This document shows, in pieces, positions 34,266 through 42,428 of a DNA stretch of 64,000 nt; position 1 is the first letter of the stretch; each line of letters begins with the position of its first letter. The translations under genes and the position numbers were made by a program. The notes beneath the pieces are model-generated. The model was given only the letters and a program-made list of their open reading frames with translations. It was not told where the DNA came from and ran no database searches. The DNA comes from Streptomyces sp. SID8374 (lineage in GTDB: Bacteria > Actinomycetota > Actinomycetes > Streptomycetales > Streptomycetaceae), in the NCBI RefSeq assembly GCF_009865135.1, contig NZ_WWGH01000002.1, positions 2,108,001 to 2,172,000 of the forward strand, in the 5' to 3' direction.

Positions 34266-36001
34266 TGCTCCACCCCGAACTCCTGCGCGCCGCCCGCACC
34301 GCCCGCCGTCCCCTCGGCTGGGCCACCGCGCTCCTCGCCGCCGTCACCCTCACCCACCTCGCCCAGGCCGTGCTGCTCGCCGTCGTCCTCTCCCGGATCG
34401 CCCAGGGAGACACGTCCGGCCTCACCCCGCTCCTCCTCTCCGTGCTGGCCGTGGTCCTTATCCGCGCCGCGCTGGGCCGCGCCCAGCGGCTGACCGCCGT
34501 CACCGCGGGAGCCGCCGTCCGGATCCGGCTCCGCGACACCCTGCTGGGCCGCCTCGGCGAACTCGGGCCCACCGCCATCACCGGCGCGCGGGCCGGAGCC
34601 GTACGCGCCACGCTCGTGGACGGCGTCGAAGGGGTGGACGCGTACGTCTCCCGCTATCTGCCCCAGGCGCTGATCACCGCCGCTGTCCCGCCCCTCCTGC
34701 TCGTCGCCGTAGCGCTCATAGAGCCGTACGCCGCCCTCGCCCTGGCCCTCGCCCTGCTGCTGGCGCTCTTCGGGCCGCGCGGGTGGGACCGGCTGCTCGC
34801 CCGGCGGGGCAAGGAGCACTGGGATTCCTACGAGGCCCTCGCCGCCGACTACCTGGAGGCGTTGCAGGGCATGGCCACCCTGCGCGCGGCCGGAGCCGTG
34901 GGCCGCGTACGGGAGAAGCTGGAGAACCGGTCGGCGGCGCTCCACCGGGCCACCGTCGCCAAACTGCGGGTCTCGCTCGTCGACACCGGCCTCACCGACC
35001 TCGCCGTGCAGGGCGGCACCGCGGCCGCCGTCCTGGTGGCGTGCTCCTCGGCGGCCACCGGACGCACCGCCGCCACCGGGACGTACCTCCTGCTCATGCT
35101 CGCCTCCGAGTGCTTCCGCCCCATCCGCGACCTCTCCCGCGAATGGCACGCGGGCTACCTCGGGGTCTCGGCCGCCGACGGGATCGCCGCCCTGCGCACC
35201 GCCGAACCCGCCGTCCCCGACCGGGGGAGGGCGCTCGCCCGCTGGGACACCGCGCCCCCCATCCGCTTCGAGGACGTGCGCTTCACCCACCCCGGCGCCG
35301 GCCGCCCCGCCCTGGACGGCGTCACCTTCACCGCACCCGCCGGGCGTACGACGGCGATCGTCGGGCCTTCGGGTGCCGGAAAGTCCACCCTGCTGAGCCT
35401 GCTGCTGCGCCAGCGTGACCCCGACGGCGGCCGCGTCACGATCGCGGGGACCGAGACCGCCGCGTACGCCCTCGCCTCCCTGCGGCGGGGCATCGCCGTC
35501 GTCTCGCAGGAGACGTACCTCTTCCACGCCACGATCGCCGAGAACCTGCGCATCGCCCGCCCCGCCGCCACCGACCAACAGCTGCGCTCCGCCGCCCGGG
35601 CGGCGGGCATAGACCGGGAGATCACCGCCTTCCCCCAGGGGTACGACACCCTCGTCGGCGAACGCGGCGCCACGCTCTCCGGCGGCCAGCGCCAACGCCT
35701 CGCCCTCGCCCGCGCCCTGCTGGCCGACGCCCCGGTCCTGATCCTGGACGAGGCGACCAGCGCGGTCGACGAGCGGGGAGAGGCCCGGATCGTACGGGAG
35801 TTGCTCGCGGCGAGCCGGGGCCGGACCTGCCTCGTCGTCGCCCACCGACTCGACGCCGTACGCCACGCCGACCACATCGTCGTCCTCGACGGCGGCCGGG
35901 TCGAGGCGTCCGGCGACCACAGCGGACTGCTGGCGAACGGCGGCGTGTACGCCTCGCTCGTCGCGGCGGGCCGCACCGCCCAGGAGGAACACGCCGCATG
36001 A
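34262..36001 (+). CDS. ABC exporter half-transporter 1 (membrane + ATPase)
   Basis: A 579-residue half-transporter. Residues 1 to about 300 are a six-helix ABC membrane domain (LARRGKEHWDSYEALAADYL, EALQGMATLRAAGAVGRVRE). The ATPase has Walker A GPSGAGKST, signature LSGGQRQRLALARALL and Walker B PVLILDEATSAVDERGEA. The membrane part resembles CydD-type exporters. ATG 34262 overlaps the SagB-like stop, and its stop overlaps the second half-transporter. The two subunits probably form a heterodimer exporting the modified peptide. Confidence 0.88.
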   Translation: MMLHPELLRAARTARRPLGWATALLAAVTLTHLAQAVLLAVVLSRIAQGDTSGLTPLLLSVLAVVLIRAALGRAQRLTAVTAGAAVRIRLRDTLLGRLGELGPTAITGARAGAVRATLVDGVEGVDAYVSRYLPQALITAAVPPLLLVAVALIEPYAALALALALLLALFGPRGWDRLLARRGKEHWDSYEALAADYLEALQGMATLRAAGAVGRVREKLENRSAALHRATVAKLRVSLVDTGLTDLAVQGGTAAAVLVACSSAATGRTAATGTYLLLMLASECFRPIRDLSREWHAGYLGVSAADGIAALRTAEPAVPDRGRALARWDTAPPIRFEDVRFTHPGAGRPALDGVTFTAPAGRTTAIVGPSGAGKSTLLSLLLRQRDPDGGRVTIAGTETAAYALASLRRGIAVVSQETYLFHATIAENLRIARPAATDQQLRSAARAAGIDREITAFPQGYDTLVGERGATLSGGQRQRLALARALLADAPVLILDEATSAVDERGEARIVRELLAASRGRTCLVVAHRLDAVRHADHIVVLDGGRVEASGDHSGLLANGGVYASLVAAGRTAQEEHAA

Positions 36002-38376
36002 CCCCGCCCGACCCGAGCCCTTCTGGGGCCCGTACGCCCCCGCCCGCGTCCGGCGCAGACGAGGCCCGCACGCCTCCGGCCCTGCCCGCCCCCGCCGCAG
36101 GCCAGGCTCGTACGTCCTCGGCCTCGCCCGAGCCAGCCGCAGACGAGGCCCGCACGTCCGTGGACCCGCTTGGGCGCGCCGTGGACCATGCCCGTACGCC
36201 TCCGGCCCTGCTCGCACCCGCCGTAAGCGAGGCTCGTATGTCCTCGGCCTCGCCCGAGCCAGCCGCAGACGAGGCCCGCACGTCCGTGGACCCGCCCGCG
36301 TCCGGCGCAGACCATGCCCGTACATCCCTGACCCCGCCCGCCTCCACCGCAGGCCACGCCCGTACGTACCCGACCCCGCCGGCCCTCGCCGCGGACCAGG
36401 CCCGCACGCCCCTGCCCCTGCGCGAACCCGCCGCAGACCATGCTCGTACGCCCGCGACCCCGCCCCCACCACCGGCCACAGACCACGCCCGTACGTCCCT
36501 GACCTCGCCCCAACCCGCCGCCGACCAGGCCCGCACGCCCCCAACCCCACCCCCACCCAAGAACGCCTCCGCACCCCACCACCCCCACCCCCACGACACC
36601 GGCGCCCTCCGTTCCCTCCTTCCCGTCCTCGGCGCCCACCGCGCCACCGTCCTGCGGACCTGCCTCGCCGCCCTCGTCGACCAGGCGGCCCTCGTCGCCC
36701 TGGTCACCCTCGCCGCGCACACCGTCGGCACAGCGGTCATCGAACACCGGGCCCCATCACCCGTCACCGTCGCCGTCCTCATCGGGCTCGTCCTGCTCCG
36801 GGCGCTCGCCACCTGGCGGGAGATGGACCTCTCGCACGACCTCGCCTACCGTGTCCTGGCCGAACTGCGCGTCCGGGTCTTCGACGGGCTCGCCCGTTCC
36901 GCCCCCGCGCGGATCGCCGGGCGGCGCAGCGGTGACCTCGCGGCGACCGCGCTCGGCGATGTGGAGGCGCTGGAGTTCTTCTACGCCCACGCCATCGCCC
37001 AACTCCTCGCCTCCGGACTCGTCTTCGCCGTCGCCGCCACCCTGCTGGGCGTCCTCGGGCCGTGGCTGCTGCTCGCCGTCGTGCCCGCCGCCCTGCTCCT
37101 CCTCTGGTCGCCCCTGCTGGAGGCGCGCGGCCGGGCCGAGCGCGGTGCCAGGACCCGGGCCGCGCTCGCCGACCTCTCCGCGGAGAGCGTGGAGAGTGTC
37201 GACGGCCTCCGGGAGCTGCTGACGGCGGGTGCCCTGGGCCGTACCCGGGCCCGGCTGCGCTCCGGCGGCCGGCGGCTCGCCCGCGCCCAGCGGGCCGAGC
37301 AGTCCTGGGAGACGGGGGCCGGCGCGGCCCGGGATCTGCTCGTCGTGGCCGCCGTCATCGGGGTCGTGGCCGCTGCCGCCCATGCGACGGGCGGCAGCCG
37401 TCTCGACGGGGCCTGGGCCCCGGCCGCCATGGCCCTCGCCCTCGGCGCCCTGGCCCCGGTGGCCGAATCGGCGGCCGCACTGGGCCGGGCGGGCAGCCTG
37501 CGTGCCGCCGCCGCCCGGGTCCGCGCGGCCGTGAACGCCCCCGCCGGGGCGCCCGTCCCCGCCTCCCCGCTTTCCGTCCCGCCGGGTCCGCTGGGGCTGC
37601 GGCTGCGCGGGGTTCGGTTCGGTTACGGCTCCGCCCCTGTCCTGGACGGCCTCGACCTCACCGTACGGCCGGGGGAGACGGTGGCCCTCGTCGGCGCCTC
37701 GGGGGCCGGGAAGACCAGCTGCGCCCATCTGCTCGCCCGCTACTGGGATCCGCAGGACGGAACGGTGGAGCTGCTCCCGGAGGACCAGCCCCACTCCGTC
37801 GACCTGCGGGATCTCGCCGAGGACGACCTGCGCGCCGCCGTGTGCGTGGTCGGCCAGGAGGCCCCGCTCTTCCACGGCACCCTCGCCGAGAACCTCCGCC
37901 TCGGTGCTCCCGACGCCACCGATCAGGAGCTGGCGGATGTCGTCCGTACCTGCGGCCTCGCCCCGGTCGTCGACGCCCTGCCCCAGGGACTGGACACCCC
38001 GGTCGGCGAACGCGGCGCGACCCTCTCCGGAGGCCAGCGCGCCCGGGTCGCCCTGGCCCGGGGGCTCCTCGGCCGGCCCCGGGTCCTCGTCCTCGACGAG
38101 ACGACGGCCCACCTCGACCACCGGGGCGACGAAGAGCTAGCGCGGGCGCTCGCGGCGGACTCCCGGGCCCGTACCCGTACGACGCTGATCATCGCCCACC
38201 GGCCCGCCACCGTCCGCCGGGCCGACCGCATCGCCGTCCTCGCCAGGGGGCGCATCGTCGAGGAGGGCACTTGGGACGAGCTGATCCGGGCCGGAGGCGC
38301 ACTGACCCGGCTGTTCAGCCGGGCGGGGGAGAGCCGGGAGGCAGTGGGGACGGCAGATTCTGTTCCGCCCAGATGA
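35998..38376 (+). CDS. ABC exporter half-transporter 2 with long repetitive N-terminus
   Basis: A 792-residue half-transporter. Residues 1 to about 195 are a Pro/Ala-rich extension of 14-residue repeats (consensus AADxARTSxxPPAx). A six-helix membrane domain follows (SLLPVLGAHRATVLRTCLAA; LRVRVFDGLARSAPARIAGR), then an ATPase with Walker A GASGAGKTS, signature LSGGQRARVALARGLL and Walker B RVLVLDETTAHLDHRGD. The ATGA overlap with the first subunit supports the early start, although translation from inside the repeat region is possible. Its 3' end overlaps the convergent phosphatase gene by 62 bp. Without the extension it would have the usual length of about 590 residues. Confidence 0.85.
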   Translation: MTPPDPSPSGARTPPPASGADEARTPPALPAPAAGQARTSSASPEPAADEARTSVDPLGRAVDHARTPPALLAPAVSEARMSSASPEPAADEARTSVDPPASGADHARTSLTPPASTAGHARTYPTPPALAADQARTPLPLREPAADHARTPATPPPPPATDHARTSLTSPQPAADQARTPPTPPPPKNASAPHHPHPHDTGALRSLLPVLGAHRATVLRTCLAALVDQAALVALVTLAAHTVGTAVIEHRAPSPVTVAVLIGLVLLRALATWREMDLSHDLAYRVLAELRVRVFDGLARSAPARIAGRRSGDLAATALGDVEALEFFYAHAIAQLLASGLVFAVAATLLGVLGPWLLLAVVPAALLLLWSPLLEARGRAERGARTRAALADLSAESVESVDGLRELLTAGALGRTRARLRSGGRRLARAQRAEQSWETGAGAARDLLVVAAVIGVVAAAAHATGGSRLDGAWAPAAMALALGALAPVAESAAALGRAGSLRAAAARVRAAVNAPAGAPVPASPLSVPPGPLGLRLRGVRFGYGSAPVLDGLDLTVRPGETVALVGASGAGKTSCAHLLARYWDPQDGTVELLPEDQPHSVDLRDLAEDDLRAAVCVVGQEAPLFHGTLAENLRLGAPDATDQELADVVRTCGLAPVVDALPQGLDTPVGERGATLSGGQRARVALARGLLGRPRVLVLDETTAHLDHRGDEELARALAADSRARTRTTLIIAHRPATVRRADRIAVLARGRIVEEGTWDELIRAGGALTRLFSRAGESREAVGTADSVPPR
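36028..36537 (+). repeat. 42-bp coding minisatellite, about 13 units
   Basis: Residues about 11-180 of the second exporter subunit carry 13 copies of A-R-T (one A-R-M), spaced by 14 residues in ten of the twelve intervals. At DNA level, 36115-36169 and 36241-36295 are identical over 55 nt, 126 bp (three units) apart. This points to recent slippage or unequal exchange. Confidence 0.9.
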
Positions 38377-40822
38377 TCTTCCCCCGGTGCGTGTACCGGG
38401 TGCCCCACCGCCGGGCGAGCTGGGCGACCAGGAACAGACCCCGGCCTCCCTCGTCCGTCGTACGGGCGTGCCGCAGCCGTGGGGTGGTGCTGCTGGCGTC
38501 GGACACCTCGCAGGTCAGCACGGACTGGAGGAGCAGCCGCAGGCGTACGGGACCGGAGGCGTACCGGATCGCGTTGGTCACCAGCTCGCTGACGATCAGT
38601 TCGGTGGTCATCGTCAGCTCTTCCAGGCCCCACGCCTCCAGCTGGCGGGCCACCTTGTTCCGGGTCGCGCCGACGGCCGCCGGGTCCAGGGGCACGTCCC
38701 ACGAGGCCAGCCGGTCGGGGCTGAGCACGTGGGTACGGGCGAGCAGGAGGGCGATGTCGTCCGGCTGCGGAACGGGCAGCAGCTCCTTGACCACCGCCGC
38801 GCACAGCTCGTCCAGCGGCAGCCCCTGCCGCGAGACCGCCCGGCCCAGCCGGACCATGCCCTGTTCGGTGTCCTTGTCGGTGCCCTCGACGAGGCCGTCG
38901 GTGTAGAGGCCGAGCAGGCTCCCTTCGGGCAGCTCCACCTCCATGGACTCGAAGGGGAGCCCGCCCAGGCCCAGCGGGGGGCCGGAGGGCAGGTCGGGGA
39001 AGCTGACCGCGCCTTCCGGGGTGACGACCACCGGCGGCGGGTGCCCGGCCCGGGCCATCGTGCAGCAGCGGGACGCCGGATCGTAGACGGCGTACAGGCA
39101 GGTGGCGCCCAGCACCGTCGTGCCGCCCCGGTCGGCCTTCCCGCCCGTCGGCTCCTCCTCACTCAGCCGCATGACGAGATCGTCCAGCCGGGCCAGCAGC
39201 TCGTCCGGCGCGAGGTCCATGTCGGCGAGCGTCTGCACGGCGGTCCGCAGCCGGCCCATGGTCGCGGCCGCGCTGATGCCGTGCCCCACCACATCCCCGA
39301 TGACCAGGCCGACCCGGGCCCCGGACAGCGGGATCACATCGAACCAGTCGCCCCCGACCCCGTCCTTCGCGTCCGCCGGGAGGTAGGAGGAGGCCACGTC
39401 CAGCGCCGTCCCGCCGCGCAGGGTGTGCGGCAGCAGGCTCTCCTGGAGCACCAGTGCCGCCGTGTGCTCCCGGGTGTAGCGGCGGGCGTTGTCCACGCAG
39501 ACCGCGGCCCGGGCCACCAGCTCCCGGGCCGGCGCCACATCGTCCTCGTCGAACGGGACCGGGTTCTGCGACCGCATGAACGTGGTGAGCCCGAGGACGG
39601 TGTCCCGTGCCCGCATCGGTACGGAGATGAGCGAGTGCAGCCCGAACTCCCGGATCCGGGCGGCCCGCGCGGGCTGCTCCACGGCCCATGCGCGGCTGTC
39701 CGGGTCGAGGAGCGGAAGGAGGACCGGGTCGCCGTCGAGGAGGAAGTGGACGTCGTGCGGCGGCGGTACGAAGTCGACGTTCTCCCCGACCCGCACCACC
39801 GCCTCCGGACATCCCTCGCGCACCGAACTCATCCCCATGCGGCGCATCTGCGGCCGCCCGTCACGCGCGCCCGCCCCGAGCAGCGGAACCCCCGGCCGCT
39901 CCCTGCCCAGCGGTGTCTCCAGCAGGTCGACGAAGACGAAGTCGGCGAACCGGGGCACCGCGAAATCGGTCAGCTCCTGGGCTGTGCGCTGCACGTCGAG
40001 GGTGGAGCCGATACTGGCCCCCGCCTCGTTCACGAGCGCCAGCAGCCTGCGCGCGTTCCACCGGTCGGTCACGTCCTGGACCATGTAGCCGATGCCGATC
40101 CGGTTCTCCTCGGCGTCCGCCAGCGGGAAGAACGAGCTCGAATAGGCCCGTCGGCGGTTCGGGTCGGACCAGCTCCAGCCCAGGTACTCGTAGTCCGTGA
40201 CCGGTACACCGGTCGCCATGACCTGGCGCATCAGCCTCTCGATCGGCGCGGCGAGCAGCCCGGGCAGCACATCCGCCGGCCGCTGCCCCAGGCGCTGGTC
40301 CCGGGGGACCCCGCCGAACCGCTCCAGGGTGTCGTTGAGCCAGATGTAGCGCAGCTCCGGGTCCATCACCGCCATGCCGACCGGCGACCGGGTGAGGAAC
40401 CCCTCCAGCACCGAACCGTCCACCACCCACTGCGGGCTGCGCTCCCGCCCGGAGACCAGGAAGCCCTCGCGCCCGGCGATCAGGAACGAGGCGGAGACCC
40501 GTACGTCCACGTCGATCCGCCGGTCGTCCCGGCCACGCAGAGCGATCAGCCCGCTCCACCCCGAACCGCCGCGGGCCCGGGCGGCGATCGCGGCCGTACG
40601 CCGGGGGTCCGGGGCCCCCGCCAGCAGCAGGGCGGCGGACCGCCCGACCATCTCGGCGGCCGCGTACCCCAGCAGGGCCTCCGCCCCGCGGGTCCAGCCG
40701 ATGACCGTGCCGTCCCCGGCGATCACCGCCACCGCGTCGTCGCTCAGCTGTACGGGACCCCGGGGGTCCGCGTCGGGCAGCGGGCCGGGCCCCGCCGGGG
40801 GGCCCTCGTCGGCGGATGCCAT
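38315..40822 (-). CDS. PAS-GAF-SpoIIE phosphatase with anti-sigma-type ATPase domain
   Basis: An 835-residue signalling protein. The order is: PAS (DDAVAVIAGDGTVIGWTRGA), a second PAS (YIWLNDTLERFGGV), GAF (residues about 300-450), a PP2C/SpoIIE phosphatase (VGGDWFDVIPLSGARVGLVI, GLYTDGLVEGTDKD) and a C-terminal HATPase_c domain (TELIVSELVTNAIRYASGPV, DEGGRGLFLVAQLARRWG) as in RsbW-like kinases. Such proteins control anti-anti-sigma partners in partner-switching stress pathways. I chose ATG 40822 (MASADEG) because GAGG precedes it. No sigma or anti-anti-sigma gene is adjacent. Confidence 0.9.
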   Translation of the reverse strand: MASADEGPPAGPGPLPDADPRGPVQLSDDAVAVIAGDGTVIGWTRGAEALLGYAAAEMVGRSAALLLAGAPDPRRTAAIAARARGGSGWSGLIALRGRDDRRIDVDVRVSASFLIAGREGFLVSGRERSPQWVVDGSVLEGFLTRSPVGMAVMDPELRYIWLNDTLERFGGVPRDQRLGQRPADVLPGLLAAPIERLMRQVMATGVPVTDYEYLGWSWSDPNRRRAYSSSFFPLADAEENRIGIGYMVQDVTDRWNARRLLALVNEAGASIGSTLDVQRTAQELTDFAVPRFADFVFVDLLETPLGRERPGVPLLGAGARDGRPQMRRMGMSSVREGCPEAVVRVGENVDFVPPPHDVHFLLDGDPVLLPLLDPDSRAWAVEQPARAARIREFGLHSLISVPMRARDTVLGLTTFMRSQNPVPFDEDDVAPARELVARAAVCVDNARRYTREHTAALVLQESLLPHTLRGGTALDVASSYLPADAKDGVGGDWFDVIPLSGARVGLVIGDVVGHGISAAATMGRLRTAVQTLADMDLAPDELLARLDDLVMRLSEEEPTGGKADRGGTTVLGATCLYAVYDPASRCCTMARAGHPPPVVVTPEGAVSFPDLPSGPPLGLGGLPFESMEVELPEGSLLGLYTDGLVEGTDKDTEQGMVRLGRAVSRQGLPLDELCAAVVKELLPVPQPDDIALLLARTHVLSPDRLASWDVPLDPAAVGATRNKVARQLEAWGLEELTMTTELIVSELVTNAIRYASGPVRLRLLLQSVLTCEVSDASSTTPRLRHARTTDEGGRGLFLVAQLARRWGTRYTHRGKIIWAEQNLPSPLPPGSPPPG

Positions 40823-41002
40823 GCACCTCACCACCATCTCTAGGTTTCCATGGTCGCGCGTCACCCCCGAGTACGCACCGGCCGGGGCTCCCGCACGGGC
40901 TTTCGCCCGTTCGGCGGCGTGACGCGGCGGGCCGTGTCCCCGTTGGGGGAGTGACAAGCGGTCGCTTGCCCACCTGCCCCCGCGCTGGACCCGTGTGGGT
41001 GG

Positions 41003-41037
41003 ACGGCTCCGGCTCCCCTGAGGAGAGCCGGAGCCGT
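41003..41037 (-). terminator. terminator after the GH26-like gene
   Basis: ACGGCTCCGGCTC and GAGCCGGAGCCGT form a perfect 13-bp stem with a 9-nt loop, 14 bp past the stop of the GH26-like gene. Confidence 0.8.
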
Positions 41038-41051
41038 TTCCATGCGCGCGG

Positions 41052-42305
41052 TCAGTACCGGACGCAGATCCTGCGTTCCTTCAGCCACTGTCCCAGCCAG
41101 TCCCCGAACGGCACGGTGATGCACCACCTGCGGGTGACCGGCGGTTCGGGAGCCGCAGGCGTGGGCGGCACCGACGGCGTGGGCTCCACGGCCGGCGGCA
41201 CCGTCGGAGACGGAGGCGGCGTGGGGGAAGGCGGCTGAGTCGGGGTCGGGGCCGTGGTGGGAGGCGCGGACGGGGCGGGCTTCACCGGCGCGGCCATCTC
41301 GGCGAGCTTCGTCCGGAACACCTTCGAGGCGCGCGGATTGCTCTTGCACTGCCACACCCCGTGCGGGCAGTAGTCCGTGATCGTCTGGTACAGCGGCTGG
41401 TGCCGGTCGATCCAGTCCAGCATCCGCCGCATGTACTCCGGATTGTCGCCGTTGCGGAAGAGCCCCCACTCCGGGAACGAGATCGGCTTGCCGCGCTCCG
41501 CCGCGAAGTCGACATGCTTCTGAAGGCCGTACGGGTCGTTGATCTGGTCGTCGAACGACTGGCCCGGCGGCTGGTCGTAGGAGTCCATGCCGATGATGTC
41601 GACGACGTCGTCACCCGGGTAGCACTCGGTCCACGGCACCGCGTCCCGTCCCCGGCTGGGCGTGAAGTCGAAACGGAACTCCTGGCCCGGCACCGCGCGC
41701 ATCGCCGTCACGATCCGCTGCCAGTACGCCTTCCAGGACGCCGGATCGGGACCGCAGCGATGGGTGTACGTGGTGCCGTTCATCTCCCAGCCGAGCACGA
41801 TCACCGTGTCCGGAACCCCCAGGGAGACCAGGCGCTCCGCCAGTTTGGTGAAGTGCCGGTCGTAGTCGCCCGCCGCTCCCGACCGCAGCAGCCGGCGGAC
41901 CTGGGCGTCCGGGACGCGCTCCTCGTTCCGCTCCAGCATGGGCACGTTGAGGACGAACAACCGGTCCTTGTCCGCCTTGCGCCAGTCGGCCCAGGAATCC
42001 AGGAAGTCGGGAGTCCCCTCGATGTTCACCCAGAGGTCGCCCGGCAGGTAGGTGTGCCCCACCCGCAGCTCCGCGCCGCCGAGCCAGCGGGACAGGTCGG
42101 CCATCCTGCTCACCCCGGCCGGCCCGTAGTCCAGATAGGCGCCGTGCGCGGTGGAGCCCGCGCCCCTGGTGCCCTGCGGCCCGGGGGCGGCGCTGTCCAC
42201 GGAATCGGCGCCCGGCGGCGGCTGGCCCGCGATGCCGCCGCCCGCCAGGAGACTGAGAACGGCCGCCGCGATGCATGTGGTGATGAGTCGGCGCTTGGCC
42301 GGCAT
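41052..42305 (-). CDS. secreted GH26-like glycoside hydrolase (beta-mannanase fold)
   Basis: A 417-residue secreted enzyme: signal peptide MPAKRRLITTCIAAAVLSLL, a catalytic domain to about residue 330, a Pro/Thr-rich linker (about 50 residues) and a short C-terminal module with two Cys (RRWCITVPFGDW, ERRICVRY). Catalytic candidates are the Glu in VLGWEMNGTTYTH (acid/base) and the Glu in ISFPEWGLFRNGD (nucleophile), a clan GH-A pattern seen in GH26. The substrate may be mannan or another beta-glycan. It is monocistronic with its own terminator. Confidence 0.8.
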   Translation of the reverse strand: MPAKRRLITTCIAAAVLSLLAGGGIAGQPPPGADSVDSAAPGPQGTRGAGSTAHGAYLDYGPAGVSRMADLSRWLGGAELRVGHTYLPGDLWVNIEGTPDFLDSWADWRKADKDRLFVLNVPMLERNEERVPDAQVRRLLRSGAAGDYDRHFTKLAERLVSLGVPDTVIVLGWEMNGTTYTHRCGPDPASWKAYWQRIVTAMRAVPGQEFRFDFTPSRGRDAVPWTECYPGDDVVDIIGMDSYDQPPGQSFDDQINDPYGLQKHVDFAAERGKPISFPEWGLFRNGDNPEYMRRMLDWIDRHQPLYQTITDYCPHGVWQCKSNPRASKVFRTKLAEMAAPVKPAPSAPPTTAPTPTQPPSPTPPPSPTVPPAVEPTPSVPPTPAAPEPPVTRRWCITVPFGDWLGQWLKERRICVRY

Positions 42306-42428
42306 GACTCCTCCTGGCTACAGGGAAATTCCGGCCGCTTCGGCCCGATGGGGAGAGAGTTTCATCATCCTGCACCGCACGCTAATAGAGTGGTCCATTT
42401 ATCGCATTCGGCGTTGCGAACGGGCCGA

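Noticed and set aside
36028..36537. CRISPR-like array
   Set aside because: The repeats are 42-bp coding units in frame with no unique spacers or cas genes.
38387..40843. Large plus-strand open frame opposite the PAS-GAF phosphatase
   Set aside because: No recognisable domains, while the minus strand has all expected phosphatase and ATPase motifs.
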